Assembly: GCA_047967505.1 (NCBI GenBank)
Contig: CM106539.1
Strand: one strand, 5' to 3'
DNA from: Dipteris shenzhenensis
Lineage: Eukaryota; Polypodiophyta; Polypodiopsida; Gleicheniales
DNA: 64,000 nt
The notes beneath the pieces are model-generated. The model searched no databases. It had not been told where the DNA came from and saw only the letters and a list, made by a program, of their open reading frames with translations. Each line of letters begins with the position of its first letter. Position 1 is the first letter of the stretch. The translations under genes were made by a program, and so were the position numbers. This document shows, in pieces, positions 9,402-21,200 of this stretch.

Positions 9402-12400
9402 ATGGCATCAGGGGGAAGTGAATCATCAATTCTGAACATAAAGAAATTGGAAGGGGCACACAATTATGCATTATGGGCAGAACAGTGTTTGAATGTACTT
9501 CTGCTTAAGAAGATTTCTAAGCCCATAAGGGTGAAGGGTGTCAAGCCATCTGGGATGTCAGATGATGAATGGGAGGAGCTAGATTTGTCCGCGAGGGCTG
9601 CTATCATGCTTACTCTCAATGATTCTCTTGTGTACAATGTTCAGGCTGAAAGGACCTCTTATGGTGTATGGCAGAGGCTAGCAGAGTTGTATGCCCAAAA
9701 GAGTTCAGCCAGTAAGGTGTATTCGTTGAAGAAGCTGGTTGATCTTCGCATGAAGGAAGGTACAGCTATGACCTCACACTTGAGTGAGTTCAATGCTATC
9801 TTTACACAGCTGATTGCACAGGGGTTGAACCTTGATGAGGAGTTCAAGGCTACTTTCTTGTTGTGCACCCTTCCTGAGAGTTGGGACACTTTCAAGACCA
9901 CCTTGTCTAATTCAAATGTCACTCTTATATATGCTGATGTAGAGAGCTCTCTCCTCATGGAGGAGATGAGCAGGAAAAATAATGCGGGCAGCAAGTCTTC
10001 AAATGCTTTGCAGGTACAGGAAAGAGGCAGGACTCAGCAGAAGGGGAGATCTGCTACTAAGTCCAAATCCCGCAGTCAGTCCCGTGGTAAAAAGGATATT
10101 GAATGCTTTTATTGTGGCAAGAAGGGACATGTGAAGTCTAAGTGCTTCAAGTTTATACGGGATCAGAAAGCCAAGAAGGCTGAAGCAAAGGATGCAGGCA
10201 GTGCAAGCAAAGGCAAAGGCAAAGGCAAGGCCAAGGTAGATGACTTGGATGCAGTGAATGTTGCAGCAGAGGACAGTGACAGTGACAGACATGATGTTTT
10301 ATGCTCTTCTGCTGTAATTGCACATACTTTGGTTATTGATGGCCATGACATGCACACCTGGCTCTTGGATTCAGGTGCTTCTTTTCATGTTACTCCTCAT
10401 AGGGAGTGATTTACTTCCTACACAGGTACTCATGGAGTTGTTCACCTTGGGAACAACTATGCATGTCAGATTGCAAGGATTGGCACTATACAGTTAGTAT
10501 TCCCTGATGGACGCACATTTATGCTTGATGGTGTTCGCCATGTGCCGCAAATCAAGAAAAATCTGATTAGCACTAGCTTATTGGATGACAGTGGTTACCA
10601 CACCACATTTGGGGATTCCAAATGGGTGATTACTGATGGCCAGGTTGTAGTGGCTGAGGGTTTTAAGAGTGATACCTTGTACCCTCTTTATGTTTCCAGT
10701 GTAGGTAATCATGTTGTTGCCATAACCGCGCTGCCAAAGATTTCATTGTGGCATAGCCGGTTGGGACACATGTCCGTTAAAGGAATGCAAGAACTGTCAC
10801 GTTTGGGTTATCTGCCGTCTCTTTCATTTTCAGATTTGCCTACTTGTGATCATTGCATATTTGGCAAGCATTCTATGACTCCTCATAAGAGGAGAACTCC
10901 CCAAAATAGAGCACCGCTTGATCTAGTGCACACTGATTTGTGTGAAATGCCACAGTTATCACTAGGGGGTGCAAAGTATTTCATTACTTTTATTGATGAT
11001 GCCACACGCAAAGTGTGGGTCTATTTCTTGAAGCATAAAAGCGATGCCTTAGATGCTTTCAAGAAGTTTGTCGCTCAGGTTGAAAATCGGACAGGTCGTA
11101 GGCTGAAATGCCTCAGATCCGATAATGCGGGTGAGTATGTGTCACATGCTTTTGTGCAGTTTTGCGAAGCTAAGGGCATTAAACAGGAACTCACAGCCCC
11201 TCATAATGCATCTCAAAATGGTGTAAGTGAGCGGATGAATCGAACTATTCAGGAGAAAGTTTGATGTATGTTGTCTTATGCTGCATTGCCCCATGGCTTT
11301 TGGGCAGAAGCTGTGCAAACAGTAGTTCACATTATTAACAGGTCGCCAAACAAGGCTTTGGAGTTGAAAGTACCAGAGGAGGTGTGGTCTGGCAAGCCAC
11401 CCTCATATAAGCACTTACGTGTGTTTGGCTGCGAGTGCTTTGCTCATGTACGCAAAGAACTGCGCGCCAAATTGGAGCCAAAGTCTTTCAGATGCATCTT
11501 TATGGGGTATGGTGACGAAGGTGAAATGGGGTACATGTTATGGGATCCCGTCAAACGGAAGATTATACGCAGCAATGATGTCATCTTTAAAGAGGATAGT
11601 GTACACAAAGAACCCGTGCAACCTGTGGAATACAGGAGGGTTGTTTATGATGATGTCGGACAGCAAAGAATGCCCATTAATATGCAGCAGCAGGCTGCTG
11701 CAGATAACCCTGTTCAAGAGGGTATACAGGCTGAAAATCAGCCAGATAATTTTGCCAATGATGCACCACAGGATATGCCAGCAAATGGGGCTGTAGAACA
11801 GCCAAATATGGTGGTACAGCCACCCGTCATGCATGACGAACAGGCTGGACAGCAGCATAATCCGGAACATTTTGTTAGGAGGAGCACCCGTGTACAACGG
11901 CCTCCTGACAGGTTTGTCCTAGGAGCCAATAATGTGGCTGATTTTATTATGCTGACAGATTGTGGTGAGCCTTCCAGCTTCAAGGAAGCTATGGGAAGAA
12001 CAGAGAAAAGGAAGTGGGAGAAAGCCATGCAGTCAGAAATGGACTCCCTACTTCAAAATGATACATGGGACTTGGTGCACCTACCTGCAGGCAGAAAGGT
12101 TTTGCCATGCAAGTGGGTTTACAAAGTCAAAGTGGATTCAAATGCTTTACCGAGGTATAAGGCCAGATTGGTTGCCAAGGGATTTAAGCAGGAGAAGGGC
12201 ATTGATTTTGATGAGATCTTTTCCCCTGTAGTCAAGATGACTACTTTGAGAGCAGTGTTAGCTCTTGTTGCTCATGAGGACATGGATTTATGTCAGATGG
12301 ATGTGAAGACTGCTTTTCTTCACGGAGATCTCCATGATGAGATCTATATGAGTCAGCCAGAGGGATATGCTGTTAAAGGGAAAGAGCACCTTGTGTGTAA

Positions 12401-13517
12401 GCTCAAGAGGAGCTTGTATGGACTCAAGCAAGCACCAAGAGAATGGTACAAGAAGTTTGATGCCTTCATGCAGTCCCAAGGGTATCATAGGTGTGAGACC
12501 GATCATTGCTTGTACACCAAACGGGCAAAGGATGGCAGTTTGATGCTACTCATTCTATATGTGGATGACATGTTGATTGCCAGCAAATCTCAGCACGAGA
12601 TTAGTGCTTTGAAGAAGCAACTGTATAAGTCTTTTGACATGAAAGACTTGGGTGATGCAAACCATATTCTTGGTATGCGGATTATTCGTGACAGGTCCAA
12701 GGGACTTTTGTTTCTGTCGCAGAAGGAGTACATTGACAAAGTACTGCAGAGGTTTAAAATGGAGGGGGGGAAGTCTATTAGTACCCCGTTGCCTCCACAT
12801 TTAAAACTCAGCAGTAAGGACAGCCCCAGATCAGATGATGATAAGGCTGAAATGGCCAAGGTTCCGTATGCATCTGCAGTTGGTTCTTTGATGTATGCCA
12901 TGGTTGCCACTCGTCCGGATATTGCTTTTGCGGTGGGAGTCATCAGCAGGTATATGGCAAATCCAGGCAAGCGGCACTGGGAAGCAGTGAAAGGCATCTT
13001 GAGGTATCTCAAGGGTACCAAAGACTTGTGCATATGCTATGGTAGGCAGGATGCATTGGTGCATGGTTTTACAGATTCATACTATGCAGGGAATGTAGAT
13101 AACCGGAAATCTACTACCAGTTATATTTTCACATTTGCAGGAGGTGCTATATCATGGGTGTCTCGGTTGCAGAAATGCGTTGCACTGTCAACTACTGAAG
13201 CTGAATATGTTGCAGCCACTGAGGCTTGCAAGGAAGCAATATGGCTTACTCGGCTGGTGGGAGATTTGGGCATTACAGGAGATATGCCAGTCTTGCATTG
13301 TGATAGTCAGAGTGCTATCATGTTAGCAAAGAATCCGGTCTTTCATCAAAAGACCAAGCACATAGATGTGAAATATCATTTCATCAGGGAGGTACTGGAA
13401 GACAAGCGACTTGAGCTTGTGAAAGTGCATACTGATGATAATCTTGCAGATTTGCTCACTAAGAGCTTGCCTACAGAGCGGTTTGCACATTGCCGCCACA
13501 TCATGGGATTAGAATGA
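9402..13517 (+). pseudogene. Copia A Gag-Pol polyprotein with two stop codons
   Basis: One reading frame of 1,371 codons from ATG 9402 to TGA 13515-13517, interrupted in frame by TGA at 10407-10409 and 11262-11264. Order: Gag with CCHC knuckle 'CFYCGKKGHVKSKC'; protease 'LLDSGASFHVTPHRE'; HHCC domain 'LWHSRLGHMSVKG…CDHCIFGKH'; integrase with Asp in 'HTDLCEM', Asp in 'LRSDNAGEY' and Glu in 'SERMNRTIQ'; RT with 'MDVKTAFLHGDLHDEIYM' and 'LILYVDDMLIASK'; RNase H 'GFTDSYYAGN', 'STTEAEY', 'LHCDSQSA'. Copia C has Trp (TGG) and Arg (CGA) codons at the two stop positions. Pol order with integrase before RT defines Ty1/copia. Without suppression only Gag and part of protease are made. Confidence 0.93.
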
Positions 13518-13605
13518 GACCACTCTTATTTTATGGTCTTATATACAGTAACTGTATATTGCTGTAATTTTTATTCTTTTCTCCCCTTGAGGCATATTGG
13601 CCTTT

Positions 13606-13616
13606 AGGTGGGAGGT
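13606..13616 (+). promoter_or_regulatory. Polypurine tract, copia A
   Basis: AGGTGGGAGGT directly precedes the 3' LTR; the identical tract precedes the copia C 3' LTR. It primes plus-strand synthesis. Confidence 0.8.
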
Positions 13617-13821
13617 TGTTGGGGTAAAGGCACATTGCCACCCCTTTATTAAAGATATGACACCTATGACTGTCTTAAGACAGTCATAGGGGGAAAAACC
13701 TAATCCTAATAAAACCTATGAGTTTGTGGTGTGGCTCATCACTTCACACCCGCATCTTTAGTGTCACTCCTCTCTCTCACTCTCTCCCTGTTGTTCTTCT
13801 CCCTCTTCCCTTCCCCCTTCA
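13617..13821 (+). repeat. Copia A 3' LTR
   Basis: A 205-bp copy of 4937-5139, differing by one base after the palindrome (near 5012/13692) and by two extra bases in 'cacaccc'. It is followed by CAACA at 13822-13826. Confidence 0.95.
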
Positions 13822-13826
13822 CAACA

Positions 13827-14523
13827 TACATGGGACAAGTGGTTACCATTGTTGGAGTTTGCCTACAATGATAGAAAACATTCCTCTACAGGGTTCAGTC
13901 CGTTTCAACTGAACTATGGTTATAGACTAGCGAATCCAACTATAGTTGGAGTACCTCAAAAAGTGCCTAGTGCCGCGGACTTTGTGGTTCAAATGTGGGA
14001 GATGCTAGCACTTGCGAGAGCTAACATCCGCCAAGCTATGGATAGAGCTAAGGCGTATGCGGATGAAAACCGATCCACTAGAGAATTTAAGGAAGGAGAA
14101 AAAGTTTTTCTCAGAGTTCCTTCGCGCTCTAAGTCTTTGACTGCAGGAGAGTGTGCTAAGTTATCACCTCGATATTGTGGGCCATGGTTAATTCTAAAAA
14201 GAATAAGCAAGGTAGCCTATAAATTAGAATTACCACCGGGATGTAAGGTGCACCCAGTGTTTCATGTTTCTTGTTTAAAGAAATTTTTGCATACTGGTGA
14301 CTCACTAATCGAAGGTGTGGTTTTGTTTCAAGAGATAGAGGATAACGCAAGACGCAAGCCAACAAGAATCCTGGACCGAGGAACAATGCAAGTGCGCAAT
14401 CGGAAGATACCCACGGTGTTGGTTGCATGGCATCATCTACCTCTATCGGAAGCTACCTGGGAATCCGTATACCAGTTATGGAGAGTGTTCCCAAATTTCA
14501 TCATCGAGGACACTGATGCTTGA
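13827..14523 (+). pseudogene. Gypsy integrase C-terminus with chromodomain (separated from its 5' part)
   Basis: The frame continues the integrase cut at 4936: 'WLPLLEFAYNDRKHSSTGFS' is the end of the catalytic core, containing the family 'AYN' motif and the residues after the catalytic Glu. Then follow the GPY/F-like region 'LSPRYCGPWLILKRISKVAYKLELP' and 'VHPVFHVSCLKKF'. The last ~60 residues, 'RKPTRILDRGTMQVRNRKIP' through 'ATWESVYQLWRVFP', match the chromodomain of chromovirus integrases, which directs insertion to modified histones. The stop is at 14521-14523, followed by the purine tract and 3' LTR. The 225 codons are undamaged, but the protein is now detached from its start. Confidence 0.88.
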
Positions 14524-14535
14524 AGAGGGAAGGAA
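14523..14535 (+). promoter_or_regulatory. Polypurine tract, gypsy
   Basis: AAGAGGGAAGGAA sits between the integrase stop codon and the 3' LTR. Confidence 0.75.
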
Positions 14536-14953
14536 TATTATGCTCTAGCTGAGATAGCATGACCTCGAAAAGATCGGTGGGCATTTTCCCTTAGAGGACC
14601 GACTTTTGTAATAGTTTATGTGCGTAAATATAATGGTCAAGGGAAGTAACCGCCAAGGTCCTAGGTGAGGGTGTATTAGCATCGACTAGGTAGTTCTGAG
14701 TGCTAAGGCCTAGGTGCACCTAAATGTGTAATAATGCCAAGGGGCAAATGTTTTAAATTGTGCCCCAAGAGAGGGGTAAATGGTGTACCAAGTAAAAGGT
14801 CTAAAATGATGACATGTGGCAGAGGGAACCATCTAGGGAGTTGTGGGCGTGTGTATAGGCATGAGGAATGAAAAGTTACGTATCTTTGTGTGCATGCTAT
14901 CCATGAGAGTGGCTGGGAGGATATACGTGATGCCATCGCCTGTGATTTTTCCT
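14536..14953 (+). repeat. Gypsy 3' LTR, 3'-truncated
   Basis: It aligns with 1143-1560 with about ten scattered substitutions, then stops abruptly at 'tttttcct' 14953. The final 49 bp of the LTR and any target duplication are absent. Confidence 0.85.
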
Positions 14954-15370
14954 GGGAGAAGCTCATCCCGATGGTGCTTGACCACAAGGAGAGATTTGTA
15001 GATCATACTATGAGAGTCAACATGAGGCTTTGGCAGCTAAGCAGAAAAAAGGGAAGCAATTGACAATTGAGGAACGAGAAGCACTCAAGGCGTCATGTAC
15101 ATGTGACCGATGTGACCAGAAAGGTCACTATTGGCGGCAATGTTCTCGAAGGAGCAATGAGGGGACGAATAACCAACAAGACAGTGTTACCACCGCTACG
15201 ATGTTTACTCCACCCTTCTAGTAGCAAGCGACAAGATGCGCTACCAACAGAATTTCTGGATCCAAAAGAAAGATTGCTTGCTTCTTTGTGGCAGCAGTAC
15301 CTACCAAAGACAGGTGAAGTAAGCTTTCAGGTAGGACCGCAAGCCACGAGGAACAACTCCCACTGACTCA
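14954..15370 (+). pseudogene. Copia E gag, C-terminal part with zinc knuckle
   Basis: Directly after the truncated gypsy LTR comes 'WEKLIPMVLDHKERF', the Gag helix that precedes the nucleocapsid in copia elements. A lysine-rich linker follows, then the CCHC knuckle 'CTCDRCDQKGHYWRQC' (about 15096-15145). The frame stops at 15219-15221; another frame continues with 'LPTEFLDPKERLLASLWQQY' to 15366. It is the apparent continuation of the gag at 573-1142. No protease or later pol follows. Confidence 0.65.
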
Positions 15371-15427
15371 CGTGGCAATATGTTATCAGTATGTATTTTT
15401 GTATGGATGTTACGACTTGGTAGATTC

Positions 15428-15508
15428 AGAGGGGATCTCCTAGTGTTCTGCTGCAGCCCTCTCTCTCTCTCTCTCTCTCAGAGGGGATCTCCTAGTGTTC
15501 TGCTGCAG

Positions 15509-15546
<38 letters not shown>
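15428..15546 (+). repeat. Tandem duplication with TC microsatellite
   Basis: A unit of about 50 bp starting 'agaggggatctcctagtg' and ending in (TC)n occurs twice, at about 15428-15477 and 15479-15546. The second copy has the longer TC run. Confidence 0.9.
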
Positions 15547-15549
<3 letters not shown>

Positions 15550-15960
15550 TCCCTCCTACTCAATACTAACTGCAACTTCAATTTGATGCACTAAATACAC
15601 AAAGTGATGCTATGGATGTGAGTGAGAGGATGAGAGGGTATAACTAAAATGTATGAATGCCCAAAGGGCTGAATACAACTGTATGGACGGGCTGAAACCC
15701 TCAACTACAAACTGGAAAGAAACTAGACTACCTAGAGAAGGTGAATCCTCACTAGATCCCTGTAGAGGCTTAGGCACCCTGCTGGTCTATTGCGAGGAAG
15801 CCTGTGTACTGTTGCATTGATGACTAGGAAGGCCCTAGGTGGGGATGAGAAGTGAATGCCAAGGGGGCTGCTTTTATAGGCCCCCTTGGGCCTCAAATTC
15901 ACCGACCAATAGGCTGCTGGCCTACCGACTAGGCTGCTCCCTCAACATCAGTTGGTAAGC
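15547..15960. other. Unrecognised spacer, possible minus-strand promoter
   Basis: No coding homology was seen. On the minus strand CCTATAAAAG (15871-15880) is a TATA-like box set in an imperfect GGGGGC/GCCCCC repeat, reminiscent of an LTR promoter. No partner LTR was identified. Confidence 0.3.
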
Positions 15961-16159
15961 CGTTGTTGCATTGGTTCTTTCCAATTTCTGCTTCATTTGC
16001 ATTTTGGAAAGGCCTAGTGTTGCCTTTGGGGGTTTTTCTTGCAACATGTACACCTTGGGACAGCAGAAGCTTGGGCAGAATTTTGTTACCTGATTTTGAG
16101 AGGTGGCCTTTCTCTCATTTGCTTTGCCAGTCGATGCTTTTGTTTTGTATTTCAGCACC

Positions 16160-16299
16160 ATCTCTGGTGGCAAAGATGATTTGTTTGGGGCTAATGACAA
16201 GCTTAATGGCACCAATTATCCCATGTGATCATACATGATGGGACATGTTTTGGTTGCCAAGAATCTATGGCACATTATTTCAGGTTCTGAGGCCATGCT
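16160..16299 (+). pseudogene. Copia D gag, start (interrupted by copia C)
   Basis: The reading 'FGANDKLNGTNYPM', stop, 'SYMMGHVLVAKNLWHII' is the N-terminal motif of copia Gag, with TGG replaced by TGA. It ends at ATGCT, where copia C is inserted, and resumes at 22663. The upstream part (15961-16159) is presumably the D leader; no primer-binding site was found. Confidence 0.7.
16295..16299 (+). repeat. Target-site duplication ATGCT (left), copia C
   Basis: ATGCT occurs directly before the 5' LTR and again at 22658-22662 after the 3' LTR. Confidence 0.92.
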
Positions 16300-16502
16300 T
16301 GTTGGGGTAAAGGCACATTGCCAACCCTTCATTAAAAGATAGGACACCTATGACTGTCTTAAGACAGTCATAGGGTAAACCTAATCCTAATAAAACATAA
16401 GTGAGTTTGTGGTGTGGCTCATCATTCTTCACACCCGCACTAGAGTGTCACTCTCTCTCACTCTCACTCTCTTGCTCTCTTCCACTACTCTCCTCCCTCT
16501 CA
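16300..16502 (+). repeat. Copia C 5' LTR
   Basis: It begins TGTTGGGGTAAAGG and ends CCCTCTCA, with the 28-bp palindrome at 16347-16374. The pyrimidine-rich 3' half resembles that of copia A. Confidence 0.96.
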
Positions 16503-16504
16503 AC

Positions 16505-16516
16505 TGGTATCAGAGC
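16505..16516 (+). promoter_or_regulatory. Primer-binding site (tRNA-iMet), copia C
   Basis: TGGTATCAGAGC follows the LTR after a two-base AC spacer. Confidence 0.92.
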
Positions 16517-18244
16517 CTACCTTAGCCTCCCTTGCCTACCTAGCCTCCTCTCCCTAGCCTATCCTTTCCGTACGGACGTACGGACAGATCCGTACGGCCG
16601 TACGTCGTCCGTACAACCGTACGGACGGATCTCGACGGATCTGCGCAGGGCAGCGAACGGGACGGCGGCGCATTCCGCTTGCAGGGCGATAGCGCAGGCG
16701 CGGGCTGCAGGGTTTTTTGCGCGGGCTGCAAGGCGACGTCGCGGGCGCGGGCGTCGTCGGGTTGCAGCTGTACAGCAGCTGCTGTACGCAGCATTGCGAC
16801 GCTGCATCAAGCAGCTGCATAGCTGCTGTGCGCAGCTACTCATACGGCAGCCGTACGGACTGTCTGTACAGTCGTACGGACTGCCGTACAACTGTGTACG
16901 GGCGTCTCCTTCACTCACCTGCAGGACTCGTTTGTTTTTGCTGCAAAGACTCGACTTTTTGGGGGGAAGCGTGCCTGCTACAGGGACAGAGAGTACACAG
17001 GTACTCTGCAGGGACAGAAGTACAGCAGGTACTTTGCAGGTACTGAAAAGTACAACAGACACACTTTTTGTTGGAAGAGGAATAGTGCTGAAGCACTCTG
17101 TTTTGTGCATGTACGCGCAGTACATGAAGCATTCCTGAAGCATTTCAACTGTATACTGTGCATTTGTTGAGGTACAGCAGATACTCTTGTGTCACTCACG
17201 CTTGAGGTGACTTGTACCACAATGGTGGTGTTTGCGCAGTTACTTGTCTTTCAAGAAGGTCAAATGCTTGTTTTGCAGAAGCTTCTATGCATTTACTGAG
17301 TGCAATTCTCAGTTTTGGGTGACCATTTCAAAGGGCTTTTGCCTGGATGTGTTTGCAGTATATGCCTTGAGGCAGTGTGTAGCCAGGGAGCACACATTTG
17401 CTTTGTTTCCGCAGTGCATTTGGTGACATTTGTTGCAGGTCACATTCTTTGTACGCACTTTGAAAATCTCAGTTGAGCCACGCTTAGTCAGGGCGCATCG
17501 AGTTTACTCGGTCCCTAACTGCCCATCGTTGACAGTGCTCAAAAGATTTTCTTCTTGGTGTTTGTACTTTGTGATTTGTGTTGTTACTGAGTACACAGGG
17601 GCACTCTATGCATTGCACATTGTCAGGTACAAGTGTCAGAGAGATTTCATATTGTATGCTACCTCAGTGTTGAGGTGTTCTCCACTTGATTCAGGTGTCA
17701 GATCAAGGGGCTTTTGCCCAGACTTTGTTTGATAGCACTTGGGTTACCGACAGAGATCTTCAGATGCTTTTTCTCCCCTTGGTATAAGGGTGATTGCTTG
17801 GGATTTATCCCATTTACTGTTGTAGGTTTTGTGACAGGCTGAAGGGTCATTTACTGTTTTTGGGGTGTTTGTCAAGTGGTTTCTGCAATTTAACTCAGTG
17901 CAATACCTCATCTGAGGTGGGAGAAGTGATCAGTACAGTCAGTACAGCAGTGTTTACAGCAGTGTTGGTGGTTTTGTCAGATGATTATGCACTGTTAAGC
18001 ACTTGTTGAGCAGCAGCAGCAGTCTGAAATTACTGTTTTTATGCCTCTTTGAGCTCAGAACAGTTTGTCAGAAGGTACAGTATTTGCAGGGTCATTTACT
18101 GTTTTGCTGCAGATTTTACTGACAGTAAAAACAGCACCATTGAGAGTGCTTCTGGCTCTTGAATAGAGCAGGTTTTTTCTGAGAAATCAGAATTTTTATT
18201 CAGTCTTTTTACTTCCAGGGAGTCAGGTACTTTCCTCATCTGAT
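16517..18244 (+). other. Copia C leader
   Basis: A leader of about 1.73 kb, unusually long for copia. Bases 16565-16640 and 16850-16905 are dense in CGTACG and CCGTACGG palindromes; 16980-17060 has repeated 'gtactgcagg/gtacagcagg' words. The later part (17230-18240) aligns with the copia A leader on both sides of copia B. No convincing coding sequence. The motif clusters may be packaging or dimer-linkage structures. Confidence 0.7.
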
Positions 18245-21200
18245 ATGGCATCAGGGGGAGGTGATTCTTCAATTCTGAACATAAAGAAACTGGAAGGAGC
18301 ACACAACTATGCATTATGGGCAGAACAGTGCTTGAATGTACTTCTGTTAAAGAAGATTGCTAAGCCCATAAGGGTGAAGGGTGTCAAGCCATCTGATATG
18401 GCAGCTGATGACTGGGAAGAGCTTGATTTGTCCGCGAGGGCAGCTATCATGCTCACTATTTCAGACACTCTTGTGTTCAATGTACAGGCTGAAAAGACCT
18501 CTTATGGTCTATGGCAAAGACTAGCAGAATTGTATGCCCAAAAGAGCTCAGCCAGTAAGGTTTATTGGCTGAAGAAGCTGGTCGATCTTCGCATGAAGGA
18601 AGGTACAGCTATGACCTCACACTTGAGTGAGTTCAATGCTATCTTTACACAGCTGATTGCACAGGGGTTGAACATTGATGAGGAGTTCAAGGCTACTTTC
18701 TTGCTGTGTACCCTCCCCGAGAGTTGGGACACTTTCAAGACCACCCTGTCAAACTCGAATGCCACTCTTATTTATGCTGATGTAGAGAGCTCTCTCCTTA
18801 TGGAGGAGATGAGCAGGAAGAATAATGCGGGCAGCAAGTCTTCAAATGCTTTGCAGGTACAGGACAGAGGCAGGACTCAGCAGAAGGGGAGATCTGCTAG
18901 TAAGTCCAAATCCCGCAGTCAGTCCCGTGGCAAAAAGGACATTGAATGCTTTTATTGTGGCAAGAAGGGACATGTGAAGTCGAAGTGCTTCAAGTTCATA
19001 CGGGATCAGAAAGCCAAGAAGGCTGAAACAAAGGATGCAGGAAATGCAAGCAAAGGCAAAGGCAAGGCCAAGGCAGATGACTTGGATGCAGTGAATGTTG
19101 CAGCAGAGGACAATGACAGTGACATACATGATGTTTTATGCTCTTCTGCTGTAATAGCACATGCTTTGGTTATTGATGGCCATGACATGCACACCTGGCT
19201 CTTGGATTCAGGTGCCTCTTTTCATGTTACTCCTCATAGGGAGTGGTTTACTTCCTACACAGGTACTCATGGAGTTGTTCATCTTGGGAACAACTATGCA
19301 TGTCAGATTGCAGGGATTGGCAGTATACAGATAGTATTTCCTGATGGACAGTCATTTATGCTTGATGGTGTTCGCCATGTGCCGCAAATCAAGAAAAATC
19401 TGATTAGCACTGGCTTATTGGATGACAGTGGTTACCACACCACATTTGGGGATTCCAAATGGGTGATTACTGATGGCCAGACTGTAGTGGCTGAGGGTTT
19501 TAAAAGTGATACCTTGTACCCTCTTTATGTTTCCAGTGTGGGTAATCATGTTGTTGCCATAACCGAGCTGCCAAAGGTTTCATTGTGGCATAGCCGGTTG
19601 GGACACATGTCTGTTAAAGGAATGCAAGAACTGTCACGTTTGGGTTATCTGCCGCCTCTCTCTTTCTCAGATTTGCCTACTTGTGATCATTGTATTTTTG
19701 GCAAGCACTCTGTCACTCCTCATAAGAGGAGAACTCCTCAGAATAGAGCACCACTTGATCTAGTGCACACTGATCTGTGTGAGATGCCACAGTTATCACT
19801 AGGGGGTGCAAAATATTTTATTATTTTCATTGATGATGCCACACGTAAGGTGTGGGTCTATTTCTTGAAGCATAAGGGAGATGCCTTAGATGCTTTCAAG
19901 AAGTTTGTCGCTCAGGTTGAGAATCGGACAGGTCGTAGGCTGAAATGCCTCAGATCCGATAATGGGGGTGAGTATGTGTCACATGCTTTTGTGCAGTTTT
20001 GCCAAGCTAAGGGCATCAAACAGGAACTCACAGCCCCTCATAATGCATCTCAAAATGGTGCAAGTGAGCGGATGAATCGAACTATTCAGGAGAAGGTTCG
20101 ATGTATGTTGTCTTATGCTGCATTACCCCATGGCTTTTGGGCAGAAGCCGTGCAAACAGCAGTTCACATTATTAACAGGTCACCAAATAAGGCTTTGGAG
20201 TTGAAAGTGCCAGAGGAGGTGTGGTCTGGCAAGCCACCCTCATATAAGCACTTACGTGTATTTGGCTGCGAGTGCTTTGCTCATATACGCAAAGATCTAC
20301 GCACCAAACTGGATCCAAAGTCTATCAGATGCATCTTTATGGGTTATGGTGACGAAGGTGAAATGGGGTATAGGTTATGGGATCCCGTTAAACGGAAGAT
20401 TATACGCAGCAATGATGTCATCTTTAAAGAAGATAGTGTACACAAGGAACCCGTGCAACCTGTAGAATACAGGAGGGTTATTTATGATGATGTTGGACAG
20501 CAAAGAATGCCCATTTATATGCAGCAGCAGGCTGCTGCAGATCACCCTGTTCAAGAGGGTATACAGGCTGAAAATCAGCCAGATAATTTTGCCAATGATG
20601 CACCACTGGATGTGCCAACAGATGGGGCTGTAGTACAGCCAGATATGGTGGTACAGCCACCCGTCATGCATGAAGAACAGGCTGGACAGCAGCCTAATCC
20701 GGAACATTTTGTTAGGAGGAGCACCCGTGCACAACGGCCTCCTGCCAGGTTTGTTCCAGGAGCCAATAATGTGGCTGATTTTATCATGCTGACAGATTGT
20801 GGTGAGCCTTCCAGCTTCGAGGAAGCTATGGGAAGAACAGAGAAAAAGAAGTGGGAGAAAGCCATGCAGTCAGAAATGGACTCCCTACTTCAGAATGATA
20901 CATGGGATTTGGTGCAGTTACCTGCAGGCAGAAAGGTTTTGCCATGCAAGTGGGTTTACAAAGTCAAAGTGGATTCAAATGCTTTACCTCGGTATAAGGC
21001 CAGATTGGTTGCCAAGGGATTTAAGCAGGAAAAGGGCATTGACTTTGATGAGATTTTTTCCCCTGTAGTCAAGATGACTACTTTGAGAGCAGTGTTAGCT
21101 CTTGTTGCTCATGACGACATGGATTTATGTCAGATGGATGTGAAGACAGCTTTTCTTCACGGAGATCTTCATGATGAGATCTATATGAGTCAGCCAGAGG

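Larger units (their letters stand above)
4937..13821 (+). mobile_element. Copia A: full-length LTR retrotransposon containing copia B
   Basis: Both LTRs, the primer-binding site, gag-pol, the polypurine tract and the target duplication are all present. It sits in the gypsy integrase: the disrupted coding sequence (…'LRQH') resumes at 13827 with 'TWDKWLPLLEFAYND'. The two LTRs differ by one substitution and a 2-bp indel by eye, so insertion was recent. The leader holds copia B (6219-8799). The polyprotein has two stop codons. It is the same family as copia C, with near-identical LTR architecture and a very similar polyprotein. Confidence 0.95.
1143..14953 (+). mobile_element. Ty3/gypsy chromovirus, interrupted and internally deleted
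   Basis: The boundaries come from two related LTRs (1143-1609 and 14536-14953), a primer-binding site just after the first and a purine tract just before the second. Gag, protease, RT, integrase and a chromodomain-like C-terminus appear in gypsy order, so this is a chromovirus. Inside the integrase lies copia A (4937-13821). A deletion removed RT palm, RNase H and the integrase N-terminus. The LTRs differ at roughly ten sites by eye, more than the LTR pairs of copia A, B or C, matching an older insertion. The 3' LTR lacks its last 49 bases and no target duplication is visible. Confidence 0.85.

Noticed and set aside
16401-17143. Plus and minus frames of 195-245 codons in the copia C leader
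   Set aside because: Compositional products of palindromic repeats, not shared in frame with copia A.
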